Positions 15,582 through 23,818 of a stretch of 52,479 nucleotides of DNA are shown here, piece by piece. How positions within the stretch are numbered: the stretch's first letter is position 1; every line of letters begins with the position of its first letter. The DNA comes from JBPBQZ01 sp050955105. GTDB lineage: Bacteria; Pseudomonadota; Gammaproteobacteria; Burkholderiales; Burkholderiaceae. The stretch lies in the NCBI GenBank assembly GCA_050955105.1, contig JBPBQZ010000139.1, positions 1 to 52,479 of the forward strand. The letters run 5' to 3'. The notes under the pieces were generated by a model that worked only from the letters and a program-made list of their open reading frames with translations, was not told the origin of the DNA and ran no database searches. Position numbers and translations under genes: made by a program.

Positions 15582-16985
15582 ATGTCCGCAAGACCGTTGA
15601 CACTGCCTTACAACAGGGGCCGGGCGTGGTATGTCACGGCGGTTCTCTGCTTTCTCTACGCGCTGTCCTTCGTCGATCGCCTCATTCCATCCTTGATGGC
15701 CGCACCGATTTCCGCGCATCTGCATATCAGCGACGGCAAGATGGGCGTGATGTTCGGCGCCGGCTTCGGCGTGCTCTACGCCATCATCGGTTTTCCCATT
15801 GCGCACCTGATTGATAATCGCAACCGCATGCGCATCCTGGCATGCGGCGTATTCATCTGGAGCATCAGCACCATCGCTTCGGGCTTCGCCACTGAATACT
15901 GGCACCTGGTGGTGTATCGCTCGGGCGTGGCGGCCGGCGAAGCCGTGCTGTCGCCGGCCGCTATCTCGTTAATCGCAGACATGTTCGTACGCAGCAAGCG
16001 CACGCTGCCGACCACGCTTTACATGGGCTTGGCCGCACTCATGACCGGCGCTTATCTGCTCGGCGGTCTGGCTTACAAATTGGCGTCAGTCTATGCACCG
16101 AGCCTGTCGATGCAGGCCTGGCAGCTAGCTTTCGTGATCGTCGGGCTGCCCGGCGTCGTCATCGCGGCGCTGCTGCTGACGATGCGTGAACCGATACGCG
16201 TGCAAGACCGGGTGGGCCCCAATGAGTATGCGACGACGTCGCAAGCTATACGCTATGTCGCGAGCGAGAAGCGCCTCTATGGCTTTCTATTCCTGGCCAT
16301 GGCGGTTTTTGCGACAGGCACCTTCGCGCTCTATGCATGGACGCCCACTTTATTGATACGCGGCTATGGTTTGACGCCGGCGCAGGCGGGCTACGCATTC
16401 GGCATCACCGGGCTGGTAACCGGCGTCGTCGGCACCATCTTCTGGCCTTCGGTGATGGAATATTTCATCCGCCGCAATCGCCCAGGCGCCACCACCGTGC
16501 TGCTGGCCATCGGCATGCCGATTTCCATGCTCGGGCTGACCGTCATCGGTTTCGCCACCTCAGTAACCGGCGTGTTGGTGGGCGTTGTCACCTACGTGCT
16601 GTTTGCCAACTCGGCCGGCGTGTTGTATCCGGTCATCATCCAGTACGTTACGCCGGCCCGCATGCGCGGCCGCGTGATGGCCGGCAACCTGATGGCATCC
16701 AATCTGATTGGCGCGGTCCTCGGACCGTCACTGGCGGCCTGGGTCGCCACGCGCTTTTTCACAGGCACCATGGCTTATGCATCAGCCTATGTAGCCATAG
16801 GTCTGTGCCTCGCGCCGATGGCATTGATCTTCGTATTGATCGCGCACCAGCGCTTCGCGCGCGCCTTCAACGAAGCAGAGAGCCGCGAGTCGGCGGCCAT
16901 GGCGGCATTGGCTGCACAAGCCTCGACGGACAGTTTGCCGGTGGCCGACCCCTATCCTGAAAATCGCTTCGCGCAAGGTCATTGA
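15582..16985 (+). CDS. MFS transporter
   Basis: 467 residues with about twelve hydrophobic segments. Major facilitator features are seen: an Asp in the first helix (Phe-Val-Asp-Arg), a loop 2-3 region with Asp-Asn-Arg-Asn-Arg-Met-Arg in place of the canonical DRxGRR, and a central loop near residue 210. It resembles the spinster-like/anion-cation symporter groups in the first helix. The cytoplasmic C-terminal tail is about 45 residues and charged. TAGGAGA precedes the ATG. The stop overlaps the next start as TGATG, so the transporter and the Old Yellow Enzyme are translationally coupled; import of that enzyme's substrate is a reasonable inference. Confidence 0.88.
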   Translation: MSARPLTLPYNRGRAWYVTAVLCFLYALSFVDRLIPSLMAAPISAHLHISDGKMGVMFGAGFGVLYAIIGFPIAHLIDNRNRMRILACGVFIWSISTIASGFATEYWHLVVYRSGVAAGEAVLSPAAISLIADMFVRSKRTLPTTLYMGLAALMTGAYLLGGLAYKLASVYAPSLSMQAWQLAFVIVGLPGVVIAALLLTMREPIRVQDRVGPNEYATTSQAIRYVASEKRLYGFLFLAMAVFATGTFALYAWTPTLLIRGYGLTPAQAGYAFGITGLVTGVVGTIFWPSVMEYFIRRNRPGATTVLLAIGMPISMLGLTVIGFATSVTGVLVGVVTYVLFANSAGVLYPVIIQYVTPARMRGRVMAGNLMASNLIGAVLGPSLAAWVATRFFTGTMAYASAYVAIGLCLAPMALIFVLIAHQRFARAFNEAESRESAAMAALAAQASTDSLPVADPYPENRFAQGH

Positions 16986-18241
16986 TGTCGCCGCCGACGC
17001 GCGCCGAGGTTTCGCTCGGTTCTCCGCTCACGCTGCCTTGCGGCGTGGTACTGGCCAATCGCCTGGCCAAGGCCGCGCTTACTGAAGGTTTGAGCGACGC
17101 CCACAACCGCGCCACCGAGCGCCACTGCCGCTTGTATCGCCGCTGGTCGCATAGCGGCGCGGCATTGCTGATCACCGGCAACGTGCAAGTCGACCGACGG
17201 TATTTGGAGCGACCAGGCAACGTGGCGATCGACGGCAACGGCGGCCTGGAGGCCTTGCAAGCTTATGCTGCGGCAGGTACGGAAGGCGGCCGCTGCCATC
17301 TATGGATGCAGATCAATCATCCAGGACGCCAAGCGCCGGCTTTTGTCAGCCCGGTTGCGTTGGCACCATCGGCGGTAGCGCTCGACCGCCCGGGTTTCGC
17401 GCAGCCGCAAGCGATGAGCGCTACGGATATTCAAGACGTGATTGCGCGCTTTGCCAGGGTGGCCACGATTGCTCGCGACGTCGGCTTCACCGGCGTGCAA
17501 GTGCATGCGGCGCATGGCTATCTACTGTCGCAGTTCTTGAACCCACTCGCCAATCGGCGCGACGATGAATGGGGCGGCTCGCTCGAAAATCGCGCGCGTC
17601 TGCTGCGCTCGATCGTGCATGCGGTGCGCGCCGCGGTGGGCGCGGATTTTCCGGTGTCGGTGAAAGTAAATTCGTCGGATTTTCAACAAGGCGGCTTCAC
17701 GCCCGAAGAGTGTTTGCAGGTGGTTGGCTGGCTGCATGCCGATGGTGTCGATCTGCTGGAACTGTCTGGTGGCAATTACGAGCAGGTCAGCATGCTGGGA
17801 TTGAATCCTAGCCAAAGCACTGTAAGGCGCGAGGCCTACTTTCTCGAACAGGCAGATAGCTTGCGGTCCGCCTTCCCGGGGCCGCTGATGGTGACGGGCG
17901 GCTTCCGCTCGCGTCAGGCGATGCAGGCGGCATTGCGCAGCGGTGCAATGGACATGGTGGGGCTCGGGCGGCCGTTGATTACAGCGCCGACCTCGGCTGG
18001 AGCGTTGCTGCGCGGTGACATCGAGACGCTGCCGTCCGAGGAGCGCGGATTCGTCGTTCAATACGCCGATGCCGCGCAGCGGGGCGGCAAGCCTTTGAGT
18101 GCATTTCTGCAAGGCTGGTATGCGACGCAGTTGCTGGAACTCGGTGATGGACGTGAGCCGGATAGCGGACTGGATCCACATGCGGCCTATGCACGGTATG
18201 TCGAGAATGAAATGCGTGCCGCGGCGGTGTTGGTGCGGTAG
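16985..18241 (+). CDS. NADH:flavin oxidoreductase, Old Yellow Enzyme family
   Basis: 418 residues. The FMN TIM-barrel shows Asn-His-Pro-Gly-Arg-Gln near residue 107, His-Ala-Ala-His-Gly-Tyr-Leu-x-x-Gln-Phe-Leu near residue 175, and a Trp-Gly-Gly-Ser-x-Glu-Asn-Arg motif, all typical of the OYE/2,4-dienoyl-CoA reductase-like group. No C-terminal Fe-S/FAD domain is present, so it is the single-domain type. It likely reduces activated alkenes such as enones with NAD(P)H. The ATG at 16985 overlaps the MFS stop by one base. Confidence 0.9.
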   Translation: MSPPTRAEVSLGSPLTLPCGVVLANRLAKAALTEGLSDAHNRATERHCRLYRRWSHSGAALLITGNVQVDRRYLERPGNVAIDGNGGLEALQAYAAAGTEGGRCHLWMQINHPGRQAPAFVSPVALAPSAVALDRPGFAQPQAMSATDIQDVIARFARVATIARDVGFTGVQVHAAHGYLLSQFLNPLANRRDDEWGGSLENRARLLRSIVHAVRAAVGADFPVSVKVNSSDFQQGGFTPEECLQVVGWLHADGVDLLELSGGNYEQVSMLGLNPSQSTVRREAYFLEQADSLRSAFPGPLMVTGGFRSRQAMQAALRSGAMDMVGLGRPLITAPTSAGALLRGDIETLPSEERGFVVQYADAAQRGGKPLSAFLQGWYATQLLELGDGREPDSGLDPHAAYARYVENEMRAAAVLVR

Positions 18242-18293
18242 CGAATGGGCTGACGGGTAGCAGAAACAAGCTGGCGCGGATTATTGAGATAAG

Positions 18294-18311
18294 ATTTCGG
18301 GCGACCGAAAT
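18294..18311. repeat. Perfect palindrome with GNRA-type loop upstream of the DUF4337 gene
   Basis: ATTTCGG (18294-18300) and CCGAAAT (18305-18311) flank GCGA. As RNA this is a seven-pair stem closed by a GNRA tetraloop. It lies 53 bases after the OYE stop and 41 bases before the DUF4337 start, with no T-run, so an operator or a 5'-leader hairpin is as likely as a terminator. Confidence 0.45.
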
Positions 18312-18351
18312 TCACCGTCGCCCCGCCGTACTATCCCGAGCGACCCACCCT

Positions 18352-18912
18352 ATGTCCGACGCCCACGCACCCCACGAACATTTTGTCGAACACGCCGCGC
18401 ATGCCGGCGACTCCCTTTCACGCTGGGTCGCGCTATTCACGGCAATCCTGGCGGCCCTGGCCGGGATTCTGCACTACGAGGAAGGTGTTTTGCAGACCCA
18501 GGCGCTTATCGCCAAGAACGATGCCGTGCTGCTGCAGAGCAAAGCGAGCGACCAGTGGGGCGATTATCAAGCGCAGTCCAACAAGGGCCACCTGATGGAA
18601 CTCGCTACAGAGCTGGCGCCGCCAGCGCGCCAGGCGTTTTATCGCGATCAGGTCAGCAAATATGAGATTCGCAAGAAAGAGATTGCTGCGAAAGCGCACG
18701 CGCTCGAACAGCAGGTTGATCAGGCGAATCACTTGTCAGCCGAGAAGGAGCATCCGCAACATCTGTTCGGGCAAGCGCTATCCCTGTTGAGCGTAGCGAT
18801 ATCCCTCGCGGCCATCACATCGCTTACGAATAATCGCAAGCTGTTCGTCCTTGCGGCCGTGATGGGTGCGGTCGGGCTCGGGGTTTCAGTCTTCGCTTTT
18901 CTGCAGCTCTAG
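18352..18912 (+). CDS. DUF4337 family membrane protein
   Basis: 186 residues. A His-rich N-terminus is followed by a hydrophobic helix (about 25-43), then a long charged region with the family's Ala-Ser-Asp-Gln-Trp-x-x-Tyr-Gln-Ala pattern near residue 68 and a coiled-coil stretch around 100-130. Two C-terminal hydrophobic helices follow (about 140-160 and 164-186). This order, helix, soluble coiled coil, two helices, matches DUF4337 proteins, whose function is unknown. It converges with the histidine phosphatase gene, the two stops being ten bases apart. Confidence 0.8.
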   Translation: MSDAHAPHEHFVEHAAHAGDSLSRWVALFTAILAALAGILHYEEGVLQTQALIAKNDAVLLQSKASDQWGDYQAQSNKGHLMELATELAPPARQAFYRDQVSKYEIRKKEIAAKAHALEQQVDQANHLSAEKEHPQHLFGQALSLLSVAISLAAITSLTNNRKLFVLAAVMGAVGLGVSVFAFLQL

Positions 18913-18922
18913 CCCTGCCGCT

Positions 18923-19555
18923 TCAGTGCGTAGGACAGGTAGTAGGAAGATCATTCAGCCCTTCATGCGCGGCACTGAATGAAACAACCGGGCTGCCGTC
19001 GTGCTGCGCGATGCGCACGACGTAAATGCTGTCGTAGTCCGCGCCATCCCAGCGCGGCACGCTCGAGGCATCGCCACCGTAGCGTGCGACGATGCGCCGT
19101 GCGACGGCTTCAACGACGGTATGCTCCCACGCCACCACCACGAGACTGTTTTGGTAGCGCGGCGAAACCAGGGCATCGATGAGTTGGTCGGTGTTTTTGA
19201 AGCCAATCGAAGCGTTCACCGGCAAACCGAAGTAGACCGCCGTGGGCTCGATCGTGGCGAGCGGGCGCACATAGTCGTATTTGATGCCGCGATCATTCTT
19301 CTGTTTCGCCGGGTTGGGGGCGTAGATCGCGTCGGGGCGGCCGTATTTTGCTTCGATCACGCGCGGGAGCGCGAGTGCGCGATTCAGGCCCTGGCAAGTG
19401 AGTTGGCCCAACCCATTCTCGGGCTTCTCGCCGTGCCGCACCATCACGAGGGTCTCGACCGCATCGCCGCCCGCATGTACTGGCGGCGAGACGATGTACC
19501 CGGCACAAGCGAGCGCTGCAGTGGCGAAGATCCGAGCGGAGTGTCGATGGTTCAC
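18923..19555 (-). CDS. Exported histidine phosphatase family protein
   Basis: 210 residues. A signal peptide occupies residues 1-27, with cleavage likely after His-Ala. The mature protein begins near the phosphohistidine motif Val-Arg-His-Gly-Glu-Lys-Pro-Glu, and a second Glu-His-Thr near residue 145 supplies the downstream catalytic histidine. This is the phosphoglycerate-mutase-like fold; Burkholderia has several such periplasmic proteins of unknown substrate. The start is a GTG at 19555 because no in-frame ATG precedes the signal peptide. Confidence 0.8.
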   Translation of the reverse strand: MNHRHSARIFATAALACAGYIVSPPVHAGGDAVETLVMVRHGEKPENGLGQLTCQGLNRALALPRVIEAKYGRPDAIYAPNPAKQKNDRGIKYDYVRPLATIEPTAVYFGLPVNASIGFKNTDQLIDALVSPRYQNSLVVVAWEHTVVEAVARRIVARYGGDASSVPRWDGADYDSIYVVRIAQHDGSPVVSFSAAHEGLNDLPTTCPTH

Positions 19556-19675
19556 GGGCGTGCTGGTGGCATTGGCTCGGTCATTCTAGCAGTCGCACCA
19601 GGGCCCTCTCGCGAGCGGCTTTCTATATGTCAATAGGGGGTTCTGCGACAGGGCCCGACACCGCTAGATAGCCCG

Positions 19676-21109
19676 CTACTTCCCAATACAAAACCGACTA
19701 AAAATCACCCCCAGCAAATCATCTGAAGTAAACACCCCCGTAATCGACGTCAGACTATCGTGGGCGAGCCGCAGCTCTTCGGCGAACAGGTCGAGCATCT
19801 GCGAACCATGCGCCGCATGCTCACCCGCCACGTCGAGATGTTCGGCAGTCGCGCGCAGCGCCAGCAGATGCCGCTCGCGCGCGATGAAGACGGATTGATC
19901 GCCGGGATGTGCGCCGGCTACGTCGAGCAAGGTCGTGCGCAGCGTGTCGATGCCCTCCCCCGATTTAGCAGACAAGCGCACTTCCTTCGCGGACGATGCA
20001 GAGCCTTCCGCTGCTCGATCTGCGCTCAACGCCGCACCGGGCCTTCCTACTGCCGCGGCATCCGGCGGCGTGACCAAGTCGATCTTGTTGAACACCCGTA
20101 CCACCGGCACACCCGCCGGCAGTCGTGCGGCGATCGCCTCGTCGTCCGCCGTCAACCCCTGCCGCGCATCCAATAGATGCAGCACCACGTCCGCCCTGCC
20201 GATCTCGTCCCACGAACGCTCGATACCGATGCGCTCCACTTCATCGCCGGATTCGCGCAAGCCGGCGGTATCGACGATATGCAGTGGAATGCCTTCGATC
20301 TGAATGGTCTGGCGAATCTTGTCGCGGGTGGTGCCGGCAATCGCGGTGACGATGGCCAACTCGGCGCCCGCCAGCGCATTGAGCAACGACGACTTGCCGA
20401 CGTTCGGCTGCCCGGCCAGCACCACCGACATGCCTTCGCGCAGCAATGCGCCATGCTTGGCGGTGCCGCTCAAGCGCGTCAGCGCTTCACGTATGGCCGC
20501 GAGCTTGCCGCGCGCGTCAGCGGCTTCGAGAAAGTCGATTTCTTCTTCGGGAAAATCGAGCGTGGCCTCGACCAGCATGCGCAAAGTGACGAGTTGATCG
20601 GCAATCTCGGTCACCGCCTGGGAGAACACGCCGTCGAGCGAGCGGTTGGCCGACCGTGCCGCCGCTTCGGTGCTGGCGTCGATCAGATCTGCCACGGCTT
20701 CCGCTTGCGCCAGATCGAGCTTGTCGTTGAGGAAAGCGCGGCGCGTGAATTCGCCGGGCTCGGCGATGCGCATGCCGAGCACGCTGCCGGCGTCGAGACA
20801 ACGCTGCAGCAGCAGTTGCAATACCACCGGGCCACCGTGCGCCTGCAGTTCAACAACATCTTCGCCGGTGAAGGAATTGGGCGATGCAAAAAACAACGCG
20901 ATGCCGCGGTCGATGGGTTCGCCGCCGCGATCCAGAAAAGGCGTATACACCGCCACGCGCGGTGCGAGTTCACGCGCGAGTAACTCGGTCATCCAAGCGC
21001 TGATTGCGTCGGCCGATGCATCGCCGAATGAGATGCGTACAACGCCGATCCCGCCTCGGCCGCTCGCCGTGGCGATGGCGACGATAGGGTCGTGATCGCT
21101 GTTTCGCAT
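19676..21109 (-). CDS. mnmE: tRNA uridine-5-carboxymethylaminomethyl modification GTPase MnmE
   Basis: 477 residues. The N-terminal folate-binding domain begins Ile-Val-Ala-Ile-Ala-Thr. The G domain has G1 Gly-Gln-Pro-Asn-Val-Gly-Lys-Ser-Ser near residue 230, G3 Asp-Thr-Ala-Gly-Leu-Arg-Glu and G4 Asn-Lys-Ile-Asp. The C-terminal Phe-Cys-Ile-Gly-Lys is the conserved cysteine end. With MnmG it modifies the wobble uridine of certain tRNAs. A roughly 25-residue Ala/Ser-rich insertion separates G4 from the Ser-Ala-Lys motif. I chose the ATG at 21109; the frame extends to 21178 without family character. It is in its usual place on the yidC side of the origin, with the HTH gene between them. Confidence 0.97.
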   Translation of the reverse strand: MRNSDHDPIVAIATASGRGGIGVVRISFGDASADAISAWMTELLARELAPRVAVYTPFLDRGGEPIDRGIALFFASPNSFTGEDVVELQAHGGPVVLQLLLQRCLDAGSVLGMRIAEPGEFTRRAFLNDKLDLAQAEAVADLIDASTEAAARSANRSLDGVFSQAVTEIADQLVTLRMLVEATLDFPEEEIDFLEAADARGKLAAIREALTRLSGTAKHGALLREGMSVVLAGQPNVGKSSLLNALAGAELAIVTAIAGTTRDKIRQTIQIEGIPLHIVDTAGLRESGDEVERIGIERSWDEIGRADVVLHLLDARQGLTADDEAIAARLPAGVPVVRVFNKIDLVTPPDAAAVGRPGAALSADRAAEGSASSAKEVRLSAKSGEGIDTLRTTLLDVAGAHPGDQSVFIARERHLLALRATAEHLDVAGEHAAHGSQMLDLFAEELRLAHDSLTSITGVFTSDDLLGVIFSRFCIGK

Positions 21110-21253
21110 AGGGAAAAAGGGCCGCCACTCGCGGGAAGGCACAAGGATGAGTGACGGCCAAATTGTAGCGCAGCGCAAGCAGGAGACTGCTTCACGCTGC
21201 TACACCGAAGAGGTCACGGCTTTGACTACAAGCGGCGAATTCTAAACACGCCC

Positions 21254-21289
21254 GGATAAAATATCAACCGTTCAGGATATTTTTATCCT
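21254..21289. promoter_or_regulatory. Two tandem GATA/TATC palindromes before the HTH gene
   Basis: GATA-AAA-TATC (21255-21265) and AGGATA-TTTT-TATCCT (21274-21289) share the half-site GATA/TATC and have centres about 21-22 bases apart, close to two helical turns. They lie 45-80 bases before the HTH start, in the gap divergent from mnmE. They look like an operator for the HTH protein itself or another regulator, and AT-richness would also suit a promoter. Confidence 0.5.
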
Positions 21290-21333
21290 AATTGATTGAA
21301 TGACAATCGAGTGCCCGACCGCAGAATCCGCGA

Positions 21334-21759
21334 ATGCCTACCGATCAGGAAAAGAATGCGTTCGCCAAGCGTCTGCGCCTGGCGCTCAACCGCGCCTCGG
21401 AGCCGGTGAAAGGTGCAACGGATCTCGCGTTGCGCTTCAATCTGCGGCACCACGCCGGCCCGTCAATTTCGCCGCAAACAGCGCATAAATGGCTGAGCGG
21501 TCGTTCGATACCGACCAAGGAGAAATTGGCCACGCTGTCCAAGTGGCTCGACTGCAACGAGCATTGGCTGCAATACGGCCCCGCGCCCGTCAGGCCCTCG
21601 CCACGTGCGGAAAAGGAGGTGTCGCCAACGCCGCCCGGCAAAGCACCGCCGTCCGCCGCCAGCATCGAACTGGCAAGACGTATCGAGAATCTTCCGCTGC
21701 ATGCGCGCTATGTGCTGGAGGAGATGGTGTCGCTATTGCAGCCGAACACGGAAACCTGA
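21334..21759 (+). CDS. Small HTH transcriptional regulator
   Basis: 141 residues. Residues 8-75 form a phage-repressor-like HTH: Phe-Ala-Lys-Arg-Leu-Arg-Leu-Ala-Leu-Asn, a turn, then Ile-Ser-Pro-Gln-Thr-Ala-His-Lys-Trp-Leu-Ser-Gly-Arg as recognition region. A Pro-rich linker (about 85-108) leads to a short C-terminal helix with Arg-Ile-Glu-Asn-Leu-Pro. Regulators of this shape occur next to mnmE in Burkholderiales. The start at 21334 has no strong ribosome site. It may bind the two palindromes upstream. Confidence 0.8.
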   Translation: MPTDQEKNAFAKRLRLALNRASEPVKGATDLALRFNLRHHAGPSISPQTAHKWLSGRSIPTKEKLATLSKWLDCNEHWLQYGPAPVRPSPRAEKEVSPTPPGKAPPSAASIELARRIENLPLHARYVLEEMVSLLQPNTET

Positions 21760-21803
21760 GCCGCGCGCAGCCATCTCGATGGGCCTGTTGACGCGCCAAA
21801 TAA

Positions 21804-21839
21804 AAAAGCCGGTGCCCCCTTTCGGACGCACCGGCTTTT
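21804..21839. terminator. Bidirectional terminator between the HTH gene and yidC
   Basis: AAAAGCCGGTGC (21804-21815) pairs perfectly with GCACCGGCTTTT (21828-21839), a 12-bp stem with a 12-base loop. Flanking A and T runs give a U-run on both strands, so it can end transcription of both the HTH gene (stop 21759) and yidC (stop 21883). Confidence 0.9.
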
Positions 21840-21882
21840 CATTTGAGCAACAGCGTGGGCTGTCGCTCGAACCATCATCGCA

Positions 21883-23535
21883 TCAAGCCAGCTTGCTCTT
21901 GCGATTCTTGCCCATCATCCGCGAGATGTAGTACTGCTGCAGGATCGACAAGCCGTTGTTGACCACGTAGTACAGCACCAGGCCGGCCGGGAAGAAGAAG
22001 AACATGACCGAGAACGCCAGCGGCATGAACAGCATCATGCGAGCCTGCATCGGATCAGGCGGACGCGGGTTGAGCTTGGTCTGCAGAAACATCGAGCCGG
22101 CCATCAACACCGGCAAGATGAAGAAGGGATCTTGCTGCGACAGATCGTGAATCCACAGAATCCACGGCGCACCGCGCATTTCCACCGACGACAGCAACAC
22201 CCAGTAGAGCGAGATGAAGACCGGAATCTGAATCACTACCGGCAGACAGCCGCCGAACGGGTTGACCTTCTCGTTCTTGTAGAGCTCCATCAGCGCCGCA
22301 TTCATCTTCTGCGGATCGCCCTTCAGGCGTTCGCGCAACGCTTGCATGCGCGGCGTGATTTCCTTCATGCGCGCCATCGACTTGTAGCTGGCCGCCGACA
22401 GCGGGAAGAACACCGCCTTGATCAACAGCGTCAGCACCACGATCGACCAACCCCAGTTGCCCAGCACGCTGTGAATCTTTTCCAGCAGCCAGAACAAGGG
22501 CTTGGCGATGATGGTGACCCAGCCATAGTCTTTCACGAGCTCCAGACCGGGGGCGATGCCCTCGAGCATGCGCTCCTCTTCCGGACCGACGAACAGGCGC
22601 GCCTGGGTCGACTCGGTGGCGCCTGGCGCCAACTGCGGCAACGTTTCCTTAACGCCGACGCGGTATAGCGAAGAGTCGAGTTTCGAGGCGTAGATCTGCC
22701 GCGCGGTGCCGTCTTGCGGAATCCAGGCCGACGCGAAGTAATGCTGCACCATCGCTACCCAGCCGCTGGTGGCGCTGGTCGCATAGTCAGCCTTGTTTTT
22801 ATCGAGATCGCTGAACGAAATCTTCTGGAAATGATGCTCGGGCGTATAGACCGCCGGGCCCAGGAAGGTATGCGAAAAACGCGGCGTTTCCACCGGCGTC
22901 TCGTCGCGCACCAATTCCATGTAAAGCGTGGGCTGGACTGGCGTGGTGCCGACGTTCTGCACTTCGTGCCGCACATTGACGACGTAGCTGCCGCGCGTGA
23001 ACGTGTAGATCTTGCTGAGCTTGACGCCATCCTTCACCGGCGATTCGAGCCGCAGTTCCAGCGTATTCGCGCCGGGCGCCAAGGTGCGCGGACCGGGCAC
23101 GGCCGTGAAGACGTCGTTGTGATTCGGGAAGTCGCCGCCGGTAAGACCGGTGCGCGCCAGATACGTATGGCCGGCGGTTTCGTCGAACAAGGTGATGGTC
23201 AGGTCAGGCTGCTTGCCTTCGCCCTGCTTGACCAGCGACAGATGCGACAAGGTGCCGCCGCGCGTGTCGATATCCGCATCGTAGACATCGGTCTGGATGT
23301 GAATTTTCTGACCTTGCGCCACCACTTGCTGCGTCGAGCCATCGGCGGGCGCAGGTAGATCGGCTGGCTGCGTGCCTGGCGTGGTGGTGGCAGGCGGCGC
23401 TTTCGCGGCCGTCTGAGTCGGCACCGCATTCGGGAAGAACATCGAGGGCCGGCCGTTGAAGCGCTGCCAATTATCGAACAGCAGCACCAGCGACACGATG
23501 AAGATGACCCAGAGGACGGTACGTTTAATTTCCAT
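21883..23535 (-). CDS. yidC: Membrane protein insertase YidC
   Basis: 550 residues, normal for a Gram-negative YidC. An N-terminal membrane anchor (Met-Glu-Ile-Lys-Arg-Thr-Val-Leu-Trp) leads to a large periplasmic domain (about 50-340), then the conserved five-helix insertase core with a Pro-Leu-Ser-Ala-Ala-Ser-Tyr-Lys-Ser loop and Gly-Gly-Cys-Leu-Pro. The end is basic. It inserts proteins into the inner membrane alone or with SecYEG. It sits downstream of yidD with a 33-base gap, in the origin cluster. Confidence 0.97.
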   Translation of the reverse strand: MEIKRTVLWVIFIVSLVLLFDNWQRFNGRPSMFFPNAVPTQTAAKAPPATTTPGTQPADLPAPADGSTQQVVAQGQKIHIQTDVYDADIDTRGGTLSHLSLVKQGEGKQPDLTITLFDETAGHTYLARTGLTGGDFPNHNDVFTAVPGPRTLAPGANTLELRLESPVKDGVKLSKIYTFTRGSYVVNVRHEVQNVGTTPVQPTLYMELVRDETPVETPRFSHTFLGPAVYTPEHHFQKISFSDLDKNKADYATSATSGWVAMVQHYFASAWIPQDGTARQIYASKLDSSLYRVGVKETLPQLAPGATESTQARLFVGPEEERMLEGIAPGLELVKDYGWVTIIAKPLFWLLEKIHSVLGNWGWSIVVLTLLIKAVFFPLSAASYKSMARMKEITPRMQALRERLKGDPQKMNAALMELYKNEKVNPFGGCLPVVIQIPVFISLYWVLLSSVEMRGAPWILWIHDLSQQDPFFILPVLMAGSMFLQTKLNPRPPDPMQARMMLFMPLAFSVMFFFFPAGLVLYYVVNNGLSILQQYYISRMMGKNRKSKLA

Positions 23536-23568
23536 GCGATGTCTCGAATCGACCGGCGCCGTTGCTTG

Positions 23569-23799
23569 CTAGCTTCGGCGGCCGGTCGCGGGAGGTACGG
23601 GGTCGAGCCCGCCCGCCGAAAACGGATGACAGCGGCACAAACGTCTGGCCGCGAGATATGCGCCACGCGCGGCGCCATGATACTGGATCGCCTCACGCGC
23701 GTAGTCCGAACACGACGGATAAAAACGGCAGCGATTGCCGAGCAGCGGACTGATGGCCAGTTGGTAGAAGCGCAAGCTTGTCAGCAGCAGCCTTTTCAT
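23569..23799 (-). CDS. yidD: Membrane protein insertion efficiency factor YidD
   Basis: 76 residues. The family pattern is complete: Met-Lys-Arg-Leu-Leu, Tyr-Gln-x-x-Ile-Ser-Pro-Leu-Leu-Gly, Cys-Arg-Phe-Tyr-Pro-Ser-Cys-Ser-x-Tyr, and Cys-His-Pro-Phe-x-x-Gly-Gly-x-Asp-Pro-Val-Pro. It assists YidC-mediated insertion at the inner membrane. I chose the ATG at 23799 because a start upstream (to 24000) would be shadow sequence over rnpA. It begins 19 bases after rnpA. Confidence 0.95.
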   Translation of the reverse strand: MKRLLLTSLRFYQLAISPLLGNRCRFYPSCSDYAREAIQYHGAARGAYLAARRLCRCHPFSAGGLDPVPPATGRRS

Positions 23800-23818
23800 G
23801 ACCGTTCCATCAGATGGT

